64,000 bases of DNA from Alectoria sarmentosa (lineage: Eukaryota > Ascomycota > Lecanoromycetes > Lecanorales > Parmeliaceae), in contig WOGZ01000169.1 of the NCBI GenBank assembly GCA_009733775.1, forward strand, positions 1 through 64,000. The letters are read 5' to 3'. Made by a program: the position numbers and the translations under genes. The number at the start of each line of letters is the position of its first letter. Within the stretch, counting starts at the first letter, position 1. The notes under the pieces are model-generated. The model had not been told where the DNA came from and did not search any database. It saw nothing but the letters and a program-made list of their open reading frames with translations. Below, piece by piece: positions 38,328-50,987 of the stretch.

Positions 38328-39645
38328 CCCTTCTTCCTAGACCACACTCAGTACCGTACCTCGACACGGTCGTCGTCGAAACTGCGCATCATTAATGATA
38401 ATACGATGACTCGGAAGTCCTATCCGATAAGATGGTTCGTCCTTCCCAACTAATATAGCTACTCCGCCTTTCGCCATGAGCCTTGAGCTCGGCTTTTTTC
38501 TCACGACGGCAATATCCACACCAGTCACCCAAGCGACATTCGAAAACAAGATCGCACAACCTCCGTTTTTAGGGTCAAGGTCTAGCTATACCCGCTGTTG
38601 CAGAAGCCAAGTGTATAGCTACAGGCAATCTTCACCGTGCATTTCGACCTAATCTGAACCTCCTCGATTAATAACGCTCGCCAGATGCTTAATACTCCAG
38701 TCATTCACTGTCATCCTCTCCGCCGCGCTCCTCTTACACATTCCAACCCTACCACCCCCAAATCATAATCTCGCCTCTGCATTACACCACCCCAACCGTG
38801 CACCTGGATCCATCCCGCCCAGCCCTGACTGTGCGAACGCTGCCAGTGGTATCCTCCATAACATCCCTTCACGCACGTCACAATTTCTCAAGCACCTCGA
38901 TCCGGCTTCCGCCTCACGGCCAACTAGCGCTACGGCTACGAGTTCTGCTAGTCAATCATGCTTATAGACCCTGGGAAAGTGGACCAGTCATAACCACAGA
39001 TCTTGTACATTGCGACATGGGAGCTGGCGGGAGAGAGTAAGATTGGGATGCATCCGTGTGGGAGCTGGGGGGTATGACTTTAATCTGCAGAAATGGAGAG
39101 GATGTGCGTCGTGTGGTTGAGGAAAGGGGGTTTGTGATAGACGTAGAGGAATTATTAATTCTCGGCTTTGGCGCTATCATGTCCAATGAATGACCTGGAT
39201 GTGGGTCTGAATTTCTGGTCGCACCGACTCGTGTTTATACCTCAAGGAGATACCCTGGAACGCTACTTTTCTATGTATTTATGTACGTGCTCTGGGCACG
39301 AAGGTAGAAGTAGCCTGGGTCTGGTGATGAGCGATTGGAGAGATAGTGGTCCGAGTGCTTAAACAGCCAGGGAGCTAGGGAGCTAAGGAGCTAGGGTGAA
39401 TTGCTGGCATCTCGCCGGCTAAATAAATTAGGCAGCATGGCTAAGTAAAGGGAAGGCCCGAATTCTCTTGACCGCGGAACGGTACTTAGGAACCTTGTTC
39501 GGATGGGATCAACTCTATTGCCTGTATCCCCTTCACCATCCATCAATTACCTGTTATCCTACTCTACTCAGCGACTCTATCCATACTCATACTCCCTGCC
39601 CAAATCTACTTGGGACCAAAGCTTCCAACCCTGAGAGACTTTGAG
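38328..39645. other. Intergenic, nothing recognised
   Basis: Contains only short frames and a small GGGAGCTA-type triplication at about 39365-39395. It includes the presumed promoter of the transaldolase gene. Confidence 0.55.
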
Positions 39646-40990
39646 ATGACATCGCCAACTTCGCTTTTGGCTGTGCTGAGATCTCGGACGGCCGTCGATT
39701 GTGACACTCTTGATGTTGAGGGTAAACCGTCTCAGCGAATCATCATGGGCTTTGACCGCTGACACTTCCGCTCAATCAGTGGCCACTTTGCTGGGACCGT
39801 TCCAGGACTGTACCTCGAACCAAGCAAGTTCACCGCGCACGATCTCAGCAGCACGCGATGACTAACGCATGTCTCTGTAGGCGATTGCCTTCAACGAGCT
39901 GCAAGAAAGCCAGCATGAAGCACTCCTGCAGAAATCGATTGATCTTGCAAGGCAATTGAGTGGAGATTTTGAAATTATGTCGCTAACGGAACTAGCCATA
40001 GAGATATCTGTATGTCTGAATCCCTTTCATGTTGACCGCAAATAGGCTAAGGGTTCAGATGATCAGCTTGTCCTTGCGAATGGCACCTCATATCAAAGGT
40101 TTTGTACATGTCCAGACGAATCCCTCTTACTCATACTCGACCGCGAAGACAATCGAGAACGCCAGACGTAAGCAGCTACCTTCGAATGTATGTACGCTCT
40201 GCAGCTGAAACTCCGATGCAGGCATTATTGAGTTATTCAGACGCGTAGATCCGAATTTCGACATCTCTCGAGTCTGCATCAAAATCCCAAGTACGTGGGA
40301 AGGTCTACAGGCGTGTCGCACCCTTCAGGCGACTGGCGTCACTACGCTAGCGACCACACTCTTCACTCTGGCTCAGGCAGCCATGGCCGCTGAAGTCGGT
40401 TGTCATTACATCGCTCCGTATCTCAATGAACTGAGAGTGCAGACCGAGAAAGGGTAGCGACTCATCGATGTTGCTTCACAGATCGTTTGCTAACAGGCAA
40501 GCAAAGATACAAAGGAGGCCCACCCCTCTTCGAGCTCTGTGTTTCGGCTCAAAGATACTACAAGCAACATAGCTTCCCGACTCAAGTCCTTCCTGCGAGC
40601 CTGACATCCATCAACGAAATTATGCTCCTCGCAGGCGTCGATCACATCACCATCGCTCCGAAGCTCCTCCGTGAACTCGCCTCTACCGAAGTAGACCCTT
40701 CGAATACCTCCAATCTGCCATCTCTATTTGACGAGATCAAGACCGGCGCTGATCAAATCCCCCCACGACTGTCCTACGCTGATGACGAAGAGGCCTTTCG
40801 AATGGCCATGACGAGGGATGCGAACGGTGCGAATGAAGTAAAATTGATCCAGGTACGTCGAGCAGATTGTAATCAAGCTTCTTTGGATGAAGGCCTAGAG
40901 CTAAAGGGGAAACATACATAGGCCATCAACATATTCTGTGACGTGCAACTGAAGATGGAAGCAATGATGAGGGAGCGTGGGGCCGTTTGA
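39646..40990 (+). CDS. Transaldolase
   Basis: Seven exons: 39646-39721, 39780-39823, 39881-40009, 40059-40167, 40222-40453, 40507-40852 and 40922-40990. They give 334 residues, the normal length of the enzyme. Every junction restores a family motif: VDCDTLDVE-VATLLGPF, DCTSNQ-AIAFNE, NAR-RIIELF, EKG-YKGGPP and KLIQ-AINIFCD. The Schiff-base lysine is K140 in CIKIPSTWEG, followed by GVTTLATTLFTLAQA and the GCHYIAPYL block. LPASLTSINEIMLLAGVDHITIAPKLL marks the C-terminal part. The enzyme moves a dihydroxyacetone unit between sugar phosphates in the cytosolic pentose phosphate pathway. Intron 2 is a GC-AG intron (GCAAGT donor), with GACTAAC as its branch site. Intron 5 has a weak GTAGCG donor. 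This may be a second, non-housekeeping transaldolase. Confidence 0.92.
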
Positions 40991-41385
40991 TCGCACATAG
41001 TCATTGTGGATACAGGCATTTGAGAAGCTCGGGGATATGAAGCTTTGGAGACACATAACAGCAAGCGTCAAAGGGTACACGCATGATGTAGGTTTCGCAC
41101 AGACGTCTACCAAGCATTTCTTATCCCATCATACAAAGCGTGCTTGCATTGCTCAAGCACGTGTCATGCTCATCATCAATAAAAATGCTAAAATCACAAT
41201 GCATCCACAAGTGACGACCTATTCTGCCAGCATTCGTAGCCGACTCCAGAACATCGTAGAAAATAAAGCATAGACGGCGGACGCACCATGACGAATTTCG
41301 CAGTCATGACGTCATCGTGCATCAAAATTTCTCCCGCGTCCAACCTTCCTCCACAACCCACACGCACCAACAAACCCCCAAAACC

Positions 41386-43101
41386 ATGGCCAAAACCGCC
41401 CCAATCGGTCTCGCATGGCGATCGAGCACCCTCTTCATCATCAGCACCGTCGGCATCGGTCTCTTCACCGACCTCTTCCTCTACGGCCTCGTCGTGCCCA
41501 TCCTGCCCTTCATCCTCCGCGACCGCATCTCCCTGCCCCCGGCCCAGATCCAAACCCACGTGTCGAGCCTGCTGGCCGCCTACGCGGGCGCCAGCGTGCT
41601 GTTCTCGTTGCCGGCGGGGATCCTCGCGGACCGGCTGCCGACGCGGCAGATGCCGTTCCTGGTCGGGCTGACGGCGCTGCTGCTGGCGACGCTGCTGCTG
41701 TTCTTGGGCCAGAGCGTGGCGTTGTTGGCGGTGGCGCGGGTTTTGCAGGGGGTGAGCGCGGCGGTGGTGTGGACGGTTGGGTTGGCGTTGGTGCTGGATA
41801 CGGTGGGGCCGGAGAATTTGGGGAAGACGATTGGTTCCGTATGTTTTTGCCGCTTAGAATTCCATGATCTTACTTTTTTTTTTTTGACTGGAATAATGTC
41901 TAGATCTTCGGCTTCATCTCGATTGGAGAGCTGGCAGCTCCGGTTTTGGGAGGCGTCATTTATAAATCTGCTGGCTATGGAGGTAAGCTGCGATTTCTGC
42001 CTCTTTTCTTTATTCCGTTTTGGGACAACTATCTGAATTTCTGCCTACTTGGCATCATCAAATTGGTCTTCTCTTTTGTTGCTCCAAATGCATCTCTTCG
42101 AAAAACCCCTACATCGCATCATCAAATTGTTCTTCTCTTTTGCTGCTCCAAATCCGTTTCTTCGAAAACCCTCTATTCCAAAGATGAAAGCCTGAGTCTG
42201 AAATCGTGCAGGTGTATTCGGACTAGGTTTCGCCATCCTAGCCGTTGATTTCATCATGAGAATCCTAATCATCGAGAAGAAGACCGCTGCCAAGTATGAG
42301 AGCAATGAAAGGGAGGATTCCAACGGCCACGCCTCGCAGCCAGAGCAAGATGGCGAGGATGGACAGGAAGACACCGAGGAGGATCCGCTGATTCGAAAAG
42401 AGGAAAGCCAAGAATACAAGATTCCGCCTGATCAACCTAGAGTGATACGCTCGTTCCCAATTCTGTACTGCCTAAAAGACCCACGGCTTCTCACAGCGCT
42501 CCTGTTAGCTTTCGTTCAAGCCACTCTCCTCGCAACCTTTGACGCAACGGTCCCAACTGAAGCTCAGGAACTGTTCAACTTCGACTCCCTAAGCGCTGGA
42601 CTGTTGTTCATAGCACTAGTACTTCCATATCTTGTCCTCGGTCCCGTCGCCGGCTGGACTGTCGATCGTTATGGTCCCAAGCCCGCGGCGGTCATTGGAT
42701 TCGGATACCTAGTTCCAGTGCTGATTCTGCTCCGTCTGGTCCGCGCAGGCGGGAAATCTCAAATAATCGTCTACTGCGCGATACTTGCCTTGTGCGGACT
42801 GGGAATGGGAGTGATCGGGTCACCTTCCATTGTTGAGGCGTCCTATGTCGTTGGGATGTACGACAAGTCGAATCCCGACCTCTTCGGCGCCAACGGTCCT
42901 TATGCTCAGCTTTACGGCATCAACTCCATGGTCTTTAGCGCTGGACTGACGGTCGGACCTCTTGTCAGTGGATCGCTCAAGGACGCTATCGGGTATGGAA
43001 ATATGAATCTCGTGGTGGCTGCTCTGTGTCTGGTCACGGCCATCCTATCTTTCGTCTTCGTGGGTGGGAAGCCTGCTGTATTGAAAAAGTTGCACATATA
43101 G
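41386..43101 (+). CDS. MFS transporter (DHA1-like)
   Basis: Three exons, 41386-41838, 41904-41982 and 42212-43101, give 473 residues. Splicing joins KTIGS-IFGFISIGELAAPVLGG and YGG-VFGLGFAILAVDF. Predicted helices number about twelve: six in the first half, then a Glu/Asp/Gln-rich cytosolic loop (about 210-255), then six. The motif-A position (loop 2-3) reads PAGILADRLPTRQMPF, and in the second half GWTVDRYGPKPAAV; ARVLQGVSAAVVWTV is the helix-4 motif. These fit drug/H+ antiporters of the 12-helix type and vesicular amine transporter-like fungal proteins; the substrate is unknown. It follows the transaldolase by 395 bp on the same strand and converges with aspartokinase. Intron 2 (229 nt) carries an imperfect 64-bp tandem duplication. 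Confidence 0.88.
42053..42175 (+). repeat. Imperfect 64-bp tandem duplication inside an MFS intron
   Basis: Two copies start at 42053 and 42117, each beginning CATCATCAAATTG and containing CTTCTCTTTTG...GCTCCAAAT. They differ by a few substitutions. The duplication more than doubles the usual intron length. Confidence 0.85.
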
Positions 43102-44623
43102 GCGTCGGCTGTAAGTCCTGAGCATCTAGCAGCCAGCTCGACAGGGAATACGACAATGACAACACGAGCAAAGACAATCTTGCTCGAAATATTTGCTCAA
43201 CAGAGGGGGAGTCAATGGCTTCGCTTAAAACTTCTCCAACGCCACAAAACTGCAGGGCAGATGACCACCAGACCTACGACTTTCTGTCCCACAACCGATA
43301 TTGGGCTTATCCTTACGACCACAGCTGGTGATACAAAAGCAAGAATAGCAAATTCCACAAATAATTCGAGCCGCCACAGTTGTTACCGCAGACATCTGTG
43401 CGCCAACAACCTCCGCGACATCCTCCCTTCAAACTGTAGTAAAGCCCGCCCGTACCCCCAATCACCAACCTCCTTCCCCAACCCCCTCACGACCCCACGC
43501 ATCCACATCCCCCTCAAAACCCCCAACCTACCCATCACCACCCCCCCCCCCCTTACAACCCCCCACCCACCCACCCCCACCCCCCCCCCCCTTTCCCCCC
43601 CTACAAAATTCAATCCCTCTCGTAACCGACCACACCACCTTACACCCCCGTTCCCAACGTAGCCAAAACATTTCCATCTCCACCCCATCCCACCCCAACG
43701 GTTATCTTTTTGACTGTATAACCGAGAATGAACCGGGGGGCGCTAATAGTATCAGGCTAGGAATGGCTTTGCAGCGGTGATATCCAAGAATAAAGAATAT
43801 CAGATGAAACATGATAAACCAGCGGAAGCCAAGCTCAAGAACAGCCATTCAAGAAGCAAGGGGAAGCTAGGAACGCAGAGGAAATTTTACCAGATCAGGG
43901 GGTCGCAGGCGTCGGAGCCACGAGCACAGCGTACATCATCGCGCCCCGCGGGTCCGGGGGCCCAAAGACAACACAAAAAAAAAGGCCACTGGACAAACAA
44001 GCCGAACCGACGCCATTGAAAAAAAAAAGCCAGCCAGTCGGATCAACGAAAAAAAAAAAAAAGGCAAAATATAAATATTCCACCAGATAGAAGAACGTCG
44101 ATAGATAGATAGATAGATAGATGCCTTGGCGCGCGATTGAGCACATGCTGCACACACAAAAAAAACACGTTTGCGTTGTAAACGCTCAATTCGCTCGTGC
44201 ATCATTGGACCGATTGCATTGTGGGGGGGCGGGGGGATTGGAACAAGAAGGGATAAATTGAGTGTAAATAGGCGGGGAGTTTGAAGGGAAAAAAAGCAAA
44301 GGAAAATGACAGACGGAGCGGAAAGGAAGGGAAGATTGGGGAGGGGAGAAAAAAAATCCCCCTCAGCCATCGAGGATACTGACCGAAGATAAATAGATAG
44401 ATAAGGTAGATAGATAAGATAGATAGCTTTTAGGGGCGAAAAAAAACGATCGAAAAAGCCCGCGCGAGGAGGGTGTTTCTTGTGTGTGTGCTGATGTAGC
44501 CAATTGCGGCACCGAGTCACTTTATCTAGAAGATGGGCCGGTAGTGCGATTGAGGATCTTACTGTGATAATGATATCGCTGGATTTGATCAAAGAAAGAA
44601 AGAAGGAAAGAAAGAAAGAAAAA

Positions 44624-44659
<36 letters not shown>

Positions 44660-45189
44660 AATGCGAGTCAAGCTCACGGTGCCACAAGGCTATGTATGTA
44701 TGAATGTATGTATGTATGTATGTATGTGCGGATTTGAGTTGGGAGCAGCAAGATATAAGAAGATGAAGGGAGAAGGAGAAGGAGAGAAGTGGCAACGGGG
44801 GATTTTTAAAAACATGATATCGTAGTTGAGAAAATCTATAGTGCTTTTAACCAAAATCACCTCGCAGGAGCCACGGTATCCAAAATGTCTCCGCAACAAC
44901 CCAGATTATCCCTTCCAGATTCTCTCTCATCAATCCAAAACGCCCCCAAACAGACCCAAAAGCTGGAGATGTCTACCATATTTCTTCCGTAGGAGCCATC
45001 TTTAGAAGTCCTTCATATTGCTTATATAGAGATGGAGAGACCCTTTGTTTGCTGGGGGTCTAGGAAAATCGAATGAAAACCAAAGCCGCTGGAAAAAGCT
45101 AAGGAGCTTTCTCTCTCTCTCTCTTCGCACTCAAGTGTCAGATCTTGAGAGGTTGAGAAGCACCAACTGGTTCCCCATACATCCATTCC
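43102..45189. repeat. Low-complexity convergent intergenic region with microsatellites
   Basis: Between the convergent MFS and aspartokinase genes. In order: cytosine tracts at about 43541-43610; A-runs around 44015-44062; (GATA)n at 44101-44122 and again broken at about 44388-44427; (GAAA)n at 44591-44660; (TGTA)n at about 44693-44727; (CT)n at about 45108-45124. Long frames here (for example 43156-43662 and 43936-44592) are translations of simple sequence. Confidence 0.85.
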
Positions 45190-46901
45190 TCACTCGAGGA
45201 AAGTGAAGAGGTTGGTGTGGATGATGCTCATGGCGCGATCGGCATCGCGCTGATCGACGACGCAGGAGATATTGATCTCGCTCGCTCCTGCTCGCTATCA
45301 ATCAGCGCCATACAACCGTCGCTAGAAACCGGGTGGGTTGGGCAGAAAGAAAAAAGGGCGCGCGGAAGGGGGGGGGGGGACAATATCAACCTTGCGAGAT
45401 CATTTCGATATTGATATTATGTTTCCCCAGCACGCTAAGCATGGCCCCGGATATGCCCACCATGTTCTTCATCTCCTGGCCCACGAGGCTCACAATCGCC
45501 ATCTCATCCACCAGCTCCACCGCTCCCAGCCGTGCCAACTCGTCCACAGCTCCCCCGAGGTCGGCATCTACAATCTGTCTGCCCTCGCCGTCTCCACGGA
45601 CGAGTTCGCGATGACAGTAGAACGCCATGGAGACGTTGACTTCGGAGCTGGCGATGAGGTCGACGGAGAGCCGCCATTTGTCTAGGATCGCGAATGTGCG
45701 TTCCAAGAAGCCGCGCGAGGAGGTGCGTTTGTTGGAGCGGAGATTGATGACCAGGATGCGGTTCTTCACCGTTACGGCTGTAGGGCGTTTTGCGCGGTTG
45801 GTATGGGTGCTGCTGATGCCGCGTTTTCGGGAGCGGAATGCGGGTGGTGTGGGAAGGCGCGGAGGGGTGATGTCGGTGGAGGCTGGGGCAGTTGTGGAGT
45901 CTGGAAGGATCGTTGTCCCGGAGCCACCGGGATTCGTGACGTTCCTTATTCGGATCGGTATGCTTTCGCGAATTACTTGCTCCATAGTAAATGGATGTAT
46001 CACTTCAGAGCCATAGAATGTTAATTCCGCAGCTTCAGATGGTGTGATTGTAGATAGTAATCGCGCGGTTGGCACCTTTCGCGGATCAGCACTGTAGATA
46101 CCTTCTACTTCTTTCAAAATTTGGAGTTCGGATGCGCCAAGGCTGATGGCGACGAGAGCGGCGCAGAGATCCGTGTAGCCTCGGCCAACATGGCTCAGTA
46201 GACCGCCAGGCACTGGGCCGAAGAACCCGGTTACGACGGGGACCCGACTTCCTGATTCGAGGAATACGGGCCTTAGAGCTTCAGCGTAGTCTCCATAGAA
46301 CCCCTGGTTGACATCACCAGTCGGTGCTTCTACAGTCCGAACACTAGAGAGATCAATCACATAGGCATCTAAACCACGATCTTGCAGAAGCGCGGCGATG
46401 AAATAGCAGCTTAGGATCTCTCCTTTGCTGATGATAATGTCCAACGTTCGCGGACTGACTTCTCCCAGGGTGTCGGCTGCAGTCAAGTATTTCATCAGAT
46501 CATGGGTTTCACGCTCGATTTCGACGGTGAGATCTGCGAGGAGATTGGGAGATCGAAGGGTTGAGATTGCGGCTTGGACATGGTCGTCGCGGATGCTGGT
46601 GACAATGGATTTATAGGCGGTGGCATTACTCTTTGCTGCTTCCGCGGCGGCCTTGAGTAGTCTGAAGGCATGTTAGCGTTTCTGGGTGTGGGTGGGTCGG
46701 TGGATGTGCTTACTTCGTGGTCGTACCTTGGGCTTTGATGCCAGAGCTTCTGGCAGAGCAGACTACAGCAATGCGATTGCGTTTGAGTTCATTGAAGATG
46801 ATGCTTGCGACTTCTTCTGGAAATTTGCCAATGGAGGTGCCGCCGTACTTTTGTACCACCCAGTCCTTCTCGCACTTCGAGGCGCTGCTGTCGATATCCA
46901 T
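45190..46901 (-). CDS. Aspartokinase (aspartate kinase)
   Basis: Three exons on the minus strand, 46901-46714, 46661-45391 and 45287-45190, give 518 residues, the normal fungal length. Introns are 52 nt and 103 nt. The kinase domain begins VVQKYGGTSIGKFP (lysine 18), then SARSSGIKAQGTTTK, ISKGEILSCYFIAALLQ, and VTGFFGP...LSHVGRGYTDLCAALVAI, followed by LQILKEVEGIYSADPRKVPTARLL and FYGSEVIHPFTMEQ. Two ACT-type regulatory segments follow (about 345-518), including ISSEV-like LIASSEVNVSMAF and GISGAMLSVLGKHNINIEMISQG-ASEINISCVVD. The enzyme phosphorylates L-aspartate as the first step to threonine, methionine and homoserine; in fungi it is usually feedback-inhibited by threonine through the ACT part. 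Orthologous in role to yeast Hom3. The 3' intron contains a run of C (minus strand) near its donor. Confidence 0.93.
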
Positions 46902-48899
46902 GTCTCAATGGTATTCAAAGACTTGATATCTATTGCAAAAGACAATTGCATATCATGAGATCACGAGGCCTTTTGTAGGAAAAAGGAGAAGAAAAAGCGC
47001 GCTCTATTTATCATGCCTTCGTTGACTCATCTTTTTGCTTAGTCTTCAATCGCACGTAAAGATGTCTAAATTTACTATTTGAGGTACACCGCAAGATTCC
47101 ACATATATTTTCAGCCGCTTGGAAGTCACCGATAAATCTATTAGCTTTGTCTTCCAGCGATGTGCCTGAGGGAGCGAATTTTCCGAGAAAAGGAAGTTTT
47201 GAAAGTGCGGTGATGATGCTCCGAGATTCAACCGGATATCAAGGAGTAAGTCACGTGAGTCTGTCTTAGCGCGTGACTCTCACGCGTCGCGAGGATGGCT
47301 CGATGAAAGGTTAAAGGATATCTAAGAGTCAATGCTTCAGCCATAATCAACATATTCCAAAACGAAGTTGGTATAAAAGATTACTGCTCCTCGAGATGAC
47401 GACCAAGAAATTTTCTTCAGCTACAGCTTTCCCGGCATCCCCGACCATCTCGAATACAAGGACCATTTTCCTGGTTTCCATCCATCTAACCATTGACCCA
47501 AACGACCAACCAGTAAAGCACCTGCGAGGCATCAGCATCGCCGAGATTGACAAGTTATAGCGCTCACATTCAGAGACGTGCTGGTTTCCTGGCGATACGC
47601 GAAGGCATCAACTACTGCGTGGAAATGCGAGAAACGGGCGAAACGGATAGTCCAACACCCATGGACTCAATTCAAAGCGCCGAATCCCATTTCCGAAGCT
47701 TTGCTGACGCCGGTATGTGGAAATATGTGCCACAAAAAGGCACTCGAGAGCGTCCGAGAAAATTGGACGGAGGATATGCGAACGTGGGTGGAGGGAGAGA
47801 CAGAAGAAGGGCCAGCGCATGCGCCAGGCACGAAGACGAGGGATGTCAAATTCACCTTCATCTTCCCAACTGGACGACCGAGCCTTATGCACTAGTACAC
47901 TCATGCGTTCCCCGCTCGACTCTGCGCCAATGCCGACGACAGAAACAACAAGGCGGTCCAGCGCGCTCTTCAGGATGAGTTGAGAAGACCCGTCTACAAC
48001 ATGCAGGCAACAGAATACGAGAAAATCATGACAGGGGCTCCATGCGACGCATGTGGAGCCCTAGGTATCCAAATCACGCAAATGCCATTGCCGGCGCCGA
48101 ACATGTCTGCGCCCACCGTCGGAGTCGCAGCCACGCCATCTTTGTGGAAAACCCCGAATGCGCGACTGCCATTCGAGAGACGGAACGACAAGAGCGGCGC
48201 AGGATGTGATGGGGATAATTCATTCAGTCCTACATTTGGGCAGCATCATTCTCCGATGTTGTCGATGCTGCGCTGTGACCCGTGCGGGGACTGGGGGGGG
48301 AAAAGATGAAAGAAATGTCAGAGATGTTAAAAAAGAGGTTGCGTATTGTGATAGGGATTTGCCCAGAGGGCGGCGTGGAGAAAGGCACAAGGCAGAATTG
48401 GTACAGCATGATGGGTTGAAGCAAGTAGACTCACTCTCCGCGCGCAGGTTTCTCGACCTCTTGGCGATTGGTTATACGAATACGAAACAGTCATGCTCAC
48501 TCCATGTATTCCATCGCAACTTTTTTTATCAATCATGTTGAAAGCCGCCAATCAATAGCGCTACACCAACACTGTGATACGACTCCTACAATGAAGCGAA
48601 ACACTCCAATGACAAACGTTGCACCGCCGCCAAGCCGCTACGCAAAGTCGACCCGTTCAGGAATAGCGCTCCGCCTCGTAAGTACAGCCCACTTTACGAA
48701 AACGAAACACGACCAGCTAGCCTTATGGGTCGTGCGTCAGCAAATAAATTATATGAAAGAGTCGCTCTTCTCTTTCTCGTCTGCTGTTGTTGACTGTCAT
48801 CCCTTTTTCTTGTCGTTTCTCCCCCATTGAAATTCACCCATCGAAACTCAGGTGTGCATTACCACTCCATCCATCTCCATATCCCCTCCATCTTTCCCA
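46902..48899. other. Divergent intergenic region with unresolved frames
   Basis: Plus-strand frames occur at 47396-47557 (MTTKKFSSATAFP..., containing VSIHLTIDPNDQP), 47578-47895 (WRYAKASTTAWKCEKRAKRI..., fairly protein-like) and 47980-48309 (contains CDACG and a second Cys pair). A GTAAAG...TTATAG intron could link the first two physically, but the phase does not match. This may be a decayed or multi-exon gene. No domain is recognised with confidence. Confidence 0.3.
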
Positions 48900-50212
48900 A
48901 TGGCCAACGCCAACCACAACCCGCACGGCCTAATCAGCTACGGACCCAACGAAAACTGCACCCTAACGCCCGGTCCTCAATATTGTCCCGCCAGCGTAGG
49001 CGTCTACGAGTACCGGCCCTCATTGGCCGCCAACAGCGTTTTCATCGCACTATTCGGCGTCGCATTGATCATCCATCTCGTGCTGGGGATCAGGTACAAG
49101 ACGTGGGCGTTCTTGTTTGCGATATTCTGGGGGTGTGCGAGCGAGATGATTGGGTATGGGGGCAGGGTGCTGATGTGGGGGAATCCGTTTTCGTTCACGG
49201 GGTTTCTGGTGCAGATCAGTGAGTGCCTGCGTCACGCCTTTGGCCCTTTGACGTGTCTTGTTGTTCTTGGAGGTAGGAACGGGGAGAGCGGCTTCTGATG
49301 CCGAACAGTATGTATCACGCTCGGTCCAGCGTTCTACTCGGCAGCCATCTACCTGACTCTGTCGAAAATGTAAATCCACCTCGTCTCCAATCCCACGGAT
49401 CGTACCCTATGCTGACAGGGCAATCCCACAGTATCATTTTCCTCGGCCCCCAACACGCCCGTTTCTCACCAAAGCTTTATTACTGGATTTTCATCGTACG
49501 TATCTCCGTTCTTCCTGTCTCCTCTTCATCCCAAGCCCTGAGTCTTGATACATGCATTTGGAGTACTCACTGCACCGATGTGATTCAAACCCCTATATCT
49601 ACCCCCGAACAGCCAATGCTGATTCTGTAATCTTCCCATAGCCGTGCGACATTCTCTCCCTGATCCTGCAAGCAGTCGGCGGAGCTCTATCATCCGTGTC
49701 CTCGGGGAGCAGCGCTGCAGCCGTCGACGTCGCCATCGCAGGTCTCTCCTTCCAAGTCTTCACCCTCTGCGTCTTCATAGCTCTCGGGATAGAGTTCTCG
49801 GTCAGGTACATCAGAGCGCAACGAATTCAGCCACGCAAAACGCCACTGCCGACGAGTTTCAAAATCTTCGTAGCTTTCCTGTCATTATCGATTACTTGTA
49901 TCTTGATACGGTGCGCGTACAGGATTGATGAGCTGAGCGATGGGTACGATGGGCCGTTGATCCATAACGAGCCGTTGTTTATTGGATTGGAAGGAGTGTG
50001 AGTTCTGCTTTCGTGCGTTGAACAACGAGGATCGACTGATTAACGAGTGCAGAATGAGTGTTCTTGCCGTGTACGCTTTGGTAGTGGCACATCCTGGACC
50101 GGTATTTGGACGCTCAGATGCGAACATGTATGAATCCGATGTCACCGCTCCTTCTGATGGTGGAACTGAGAAGGCGGAGCCGGGGATCTCGGCTACGCAG
50201 CAGAGTGTATGA
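48900..50212 (+). CDS. RTA1-like seven-helix membrane protein
   Basis: Five exons, 48900-49218, 49309-49369, 49432-49495, 49642-49997 and 50053-50212, give 319 residues. The junctions restore QI-CITLGPAFYSAAIYLTLSK-IIIFLG, YYWIFI-PCDILSLILQAVGGA and IGLEGV-MSVLAVYA. These are the signature segments of the RTA1 family: E-x-GYGGR in helix 3, the GPAF-SAAIYL helix and the CD-x-SL-x-LQA-x-GG helix. RIDELSDGYDGPLIHNE and AYRI before the last helix are also typical. Family members such as yeast Rsb1 and Rta1 act in sphingoid-base release or in resistance to sterol-targeting compounds. The cytosolic tail is short and acidic. The third exon is only 64 nt and the second 61 nt. Confidence 0.9.
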
Positions 50213-50987
50213 CGACGAGTGTGAATAGAGTGTTAGATGAGACGAAATGACAGTAGATGCGCCGAAATACCCCCAGACCATCAAGTAGGCAGCGACTAAC
50301 AGGGAAGAGCATGATATACACAGAGATCTCATAGAGGGTCAGTAGAGTACGCCGAGCCTGAAGGGCTGAAATTCCGTGCAAACATTTGTAGGACTTTGGT
50401 GGAGTACCTAGCATAGTCAGTTTCCATCTTTATCTTGGCTAGGTACGACCCCTAGGCCCGGCAATCAGTGCCTCGACCAGATGTTCCCGCCTCTAGATAC
50501 TTTTTGCGTAAATACCAGGTATCGAGCAGCGAATCGCAGTGTAGCGATTATGGCGCATGATGACACAGCCCTCAATGCCGCTCGGGACCATGCGACACCC
50601 GAACAGATATCCCTTACAGAGGCTCAGCCCACAAGCTGGTATAAAGTTCATGCCGTATTTTCCTCCCGGAGTGTTTTTATTAGCGCTACATAAGTTGAAG
50701 CCTCATATCGGATGTATGTATTCAAACAATGCCCCGCTATGAAAACCCACAGTGAACGAGTACTGTGCTGAACGACTTGAGCGGCATTCTAGCGAGACTG
50801 GGTACGTCCCCGATATTTTGGTCTTCACGATTAGGAAAGGTTGTAGCTTGGTAACTCTGTGGTGTTGATACGCTCTGAGATCGACAGCTCTTGTCGGCCT
50901 TATCTCAGGTATCGGAAGACATTCCGCGTCGACCATTTGGTCAAGCATTCTTGATGAGTGTTCGTCTTTGTGTTTTCCGTTCACAAG
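50213..50987. other. Intergenic, nothing recognised
   Basis: 3' flank of the RTA1-like gene and promoter of the small secreted protein. Only short frames are present. Confidence 0.55.

Noticed and set aside
41194..41867. Frames rich in Pro/Arg/Ser or Gly/Asp on both strands near 41.4 kb
   Set aside because: Shadows of the GC-rich first exon of the MFS gene.
44101..44122. GATA array as a CRISPR-like repeat
   Set aside because: Simple tetranucleotide microsatellite without spacers in a eukaryotic genome.
43156..44592. Long frames in simple-sequence DNA
   Set aside because: Pro/Thr and Gly/Val strings are translations of C-tracts and A-runs.
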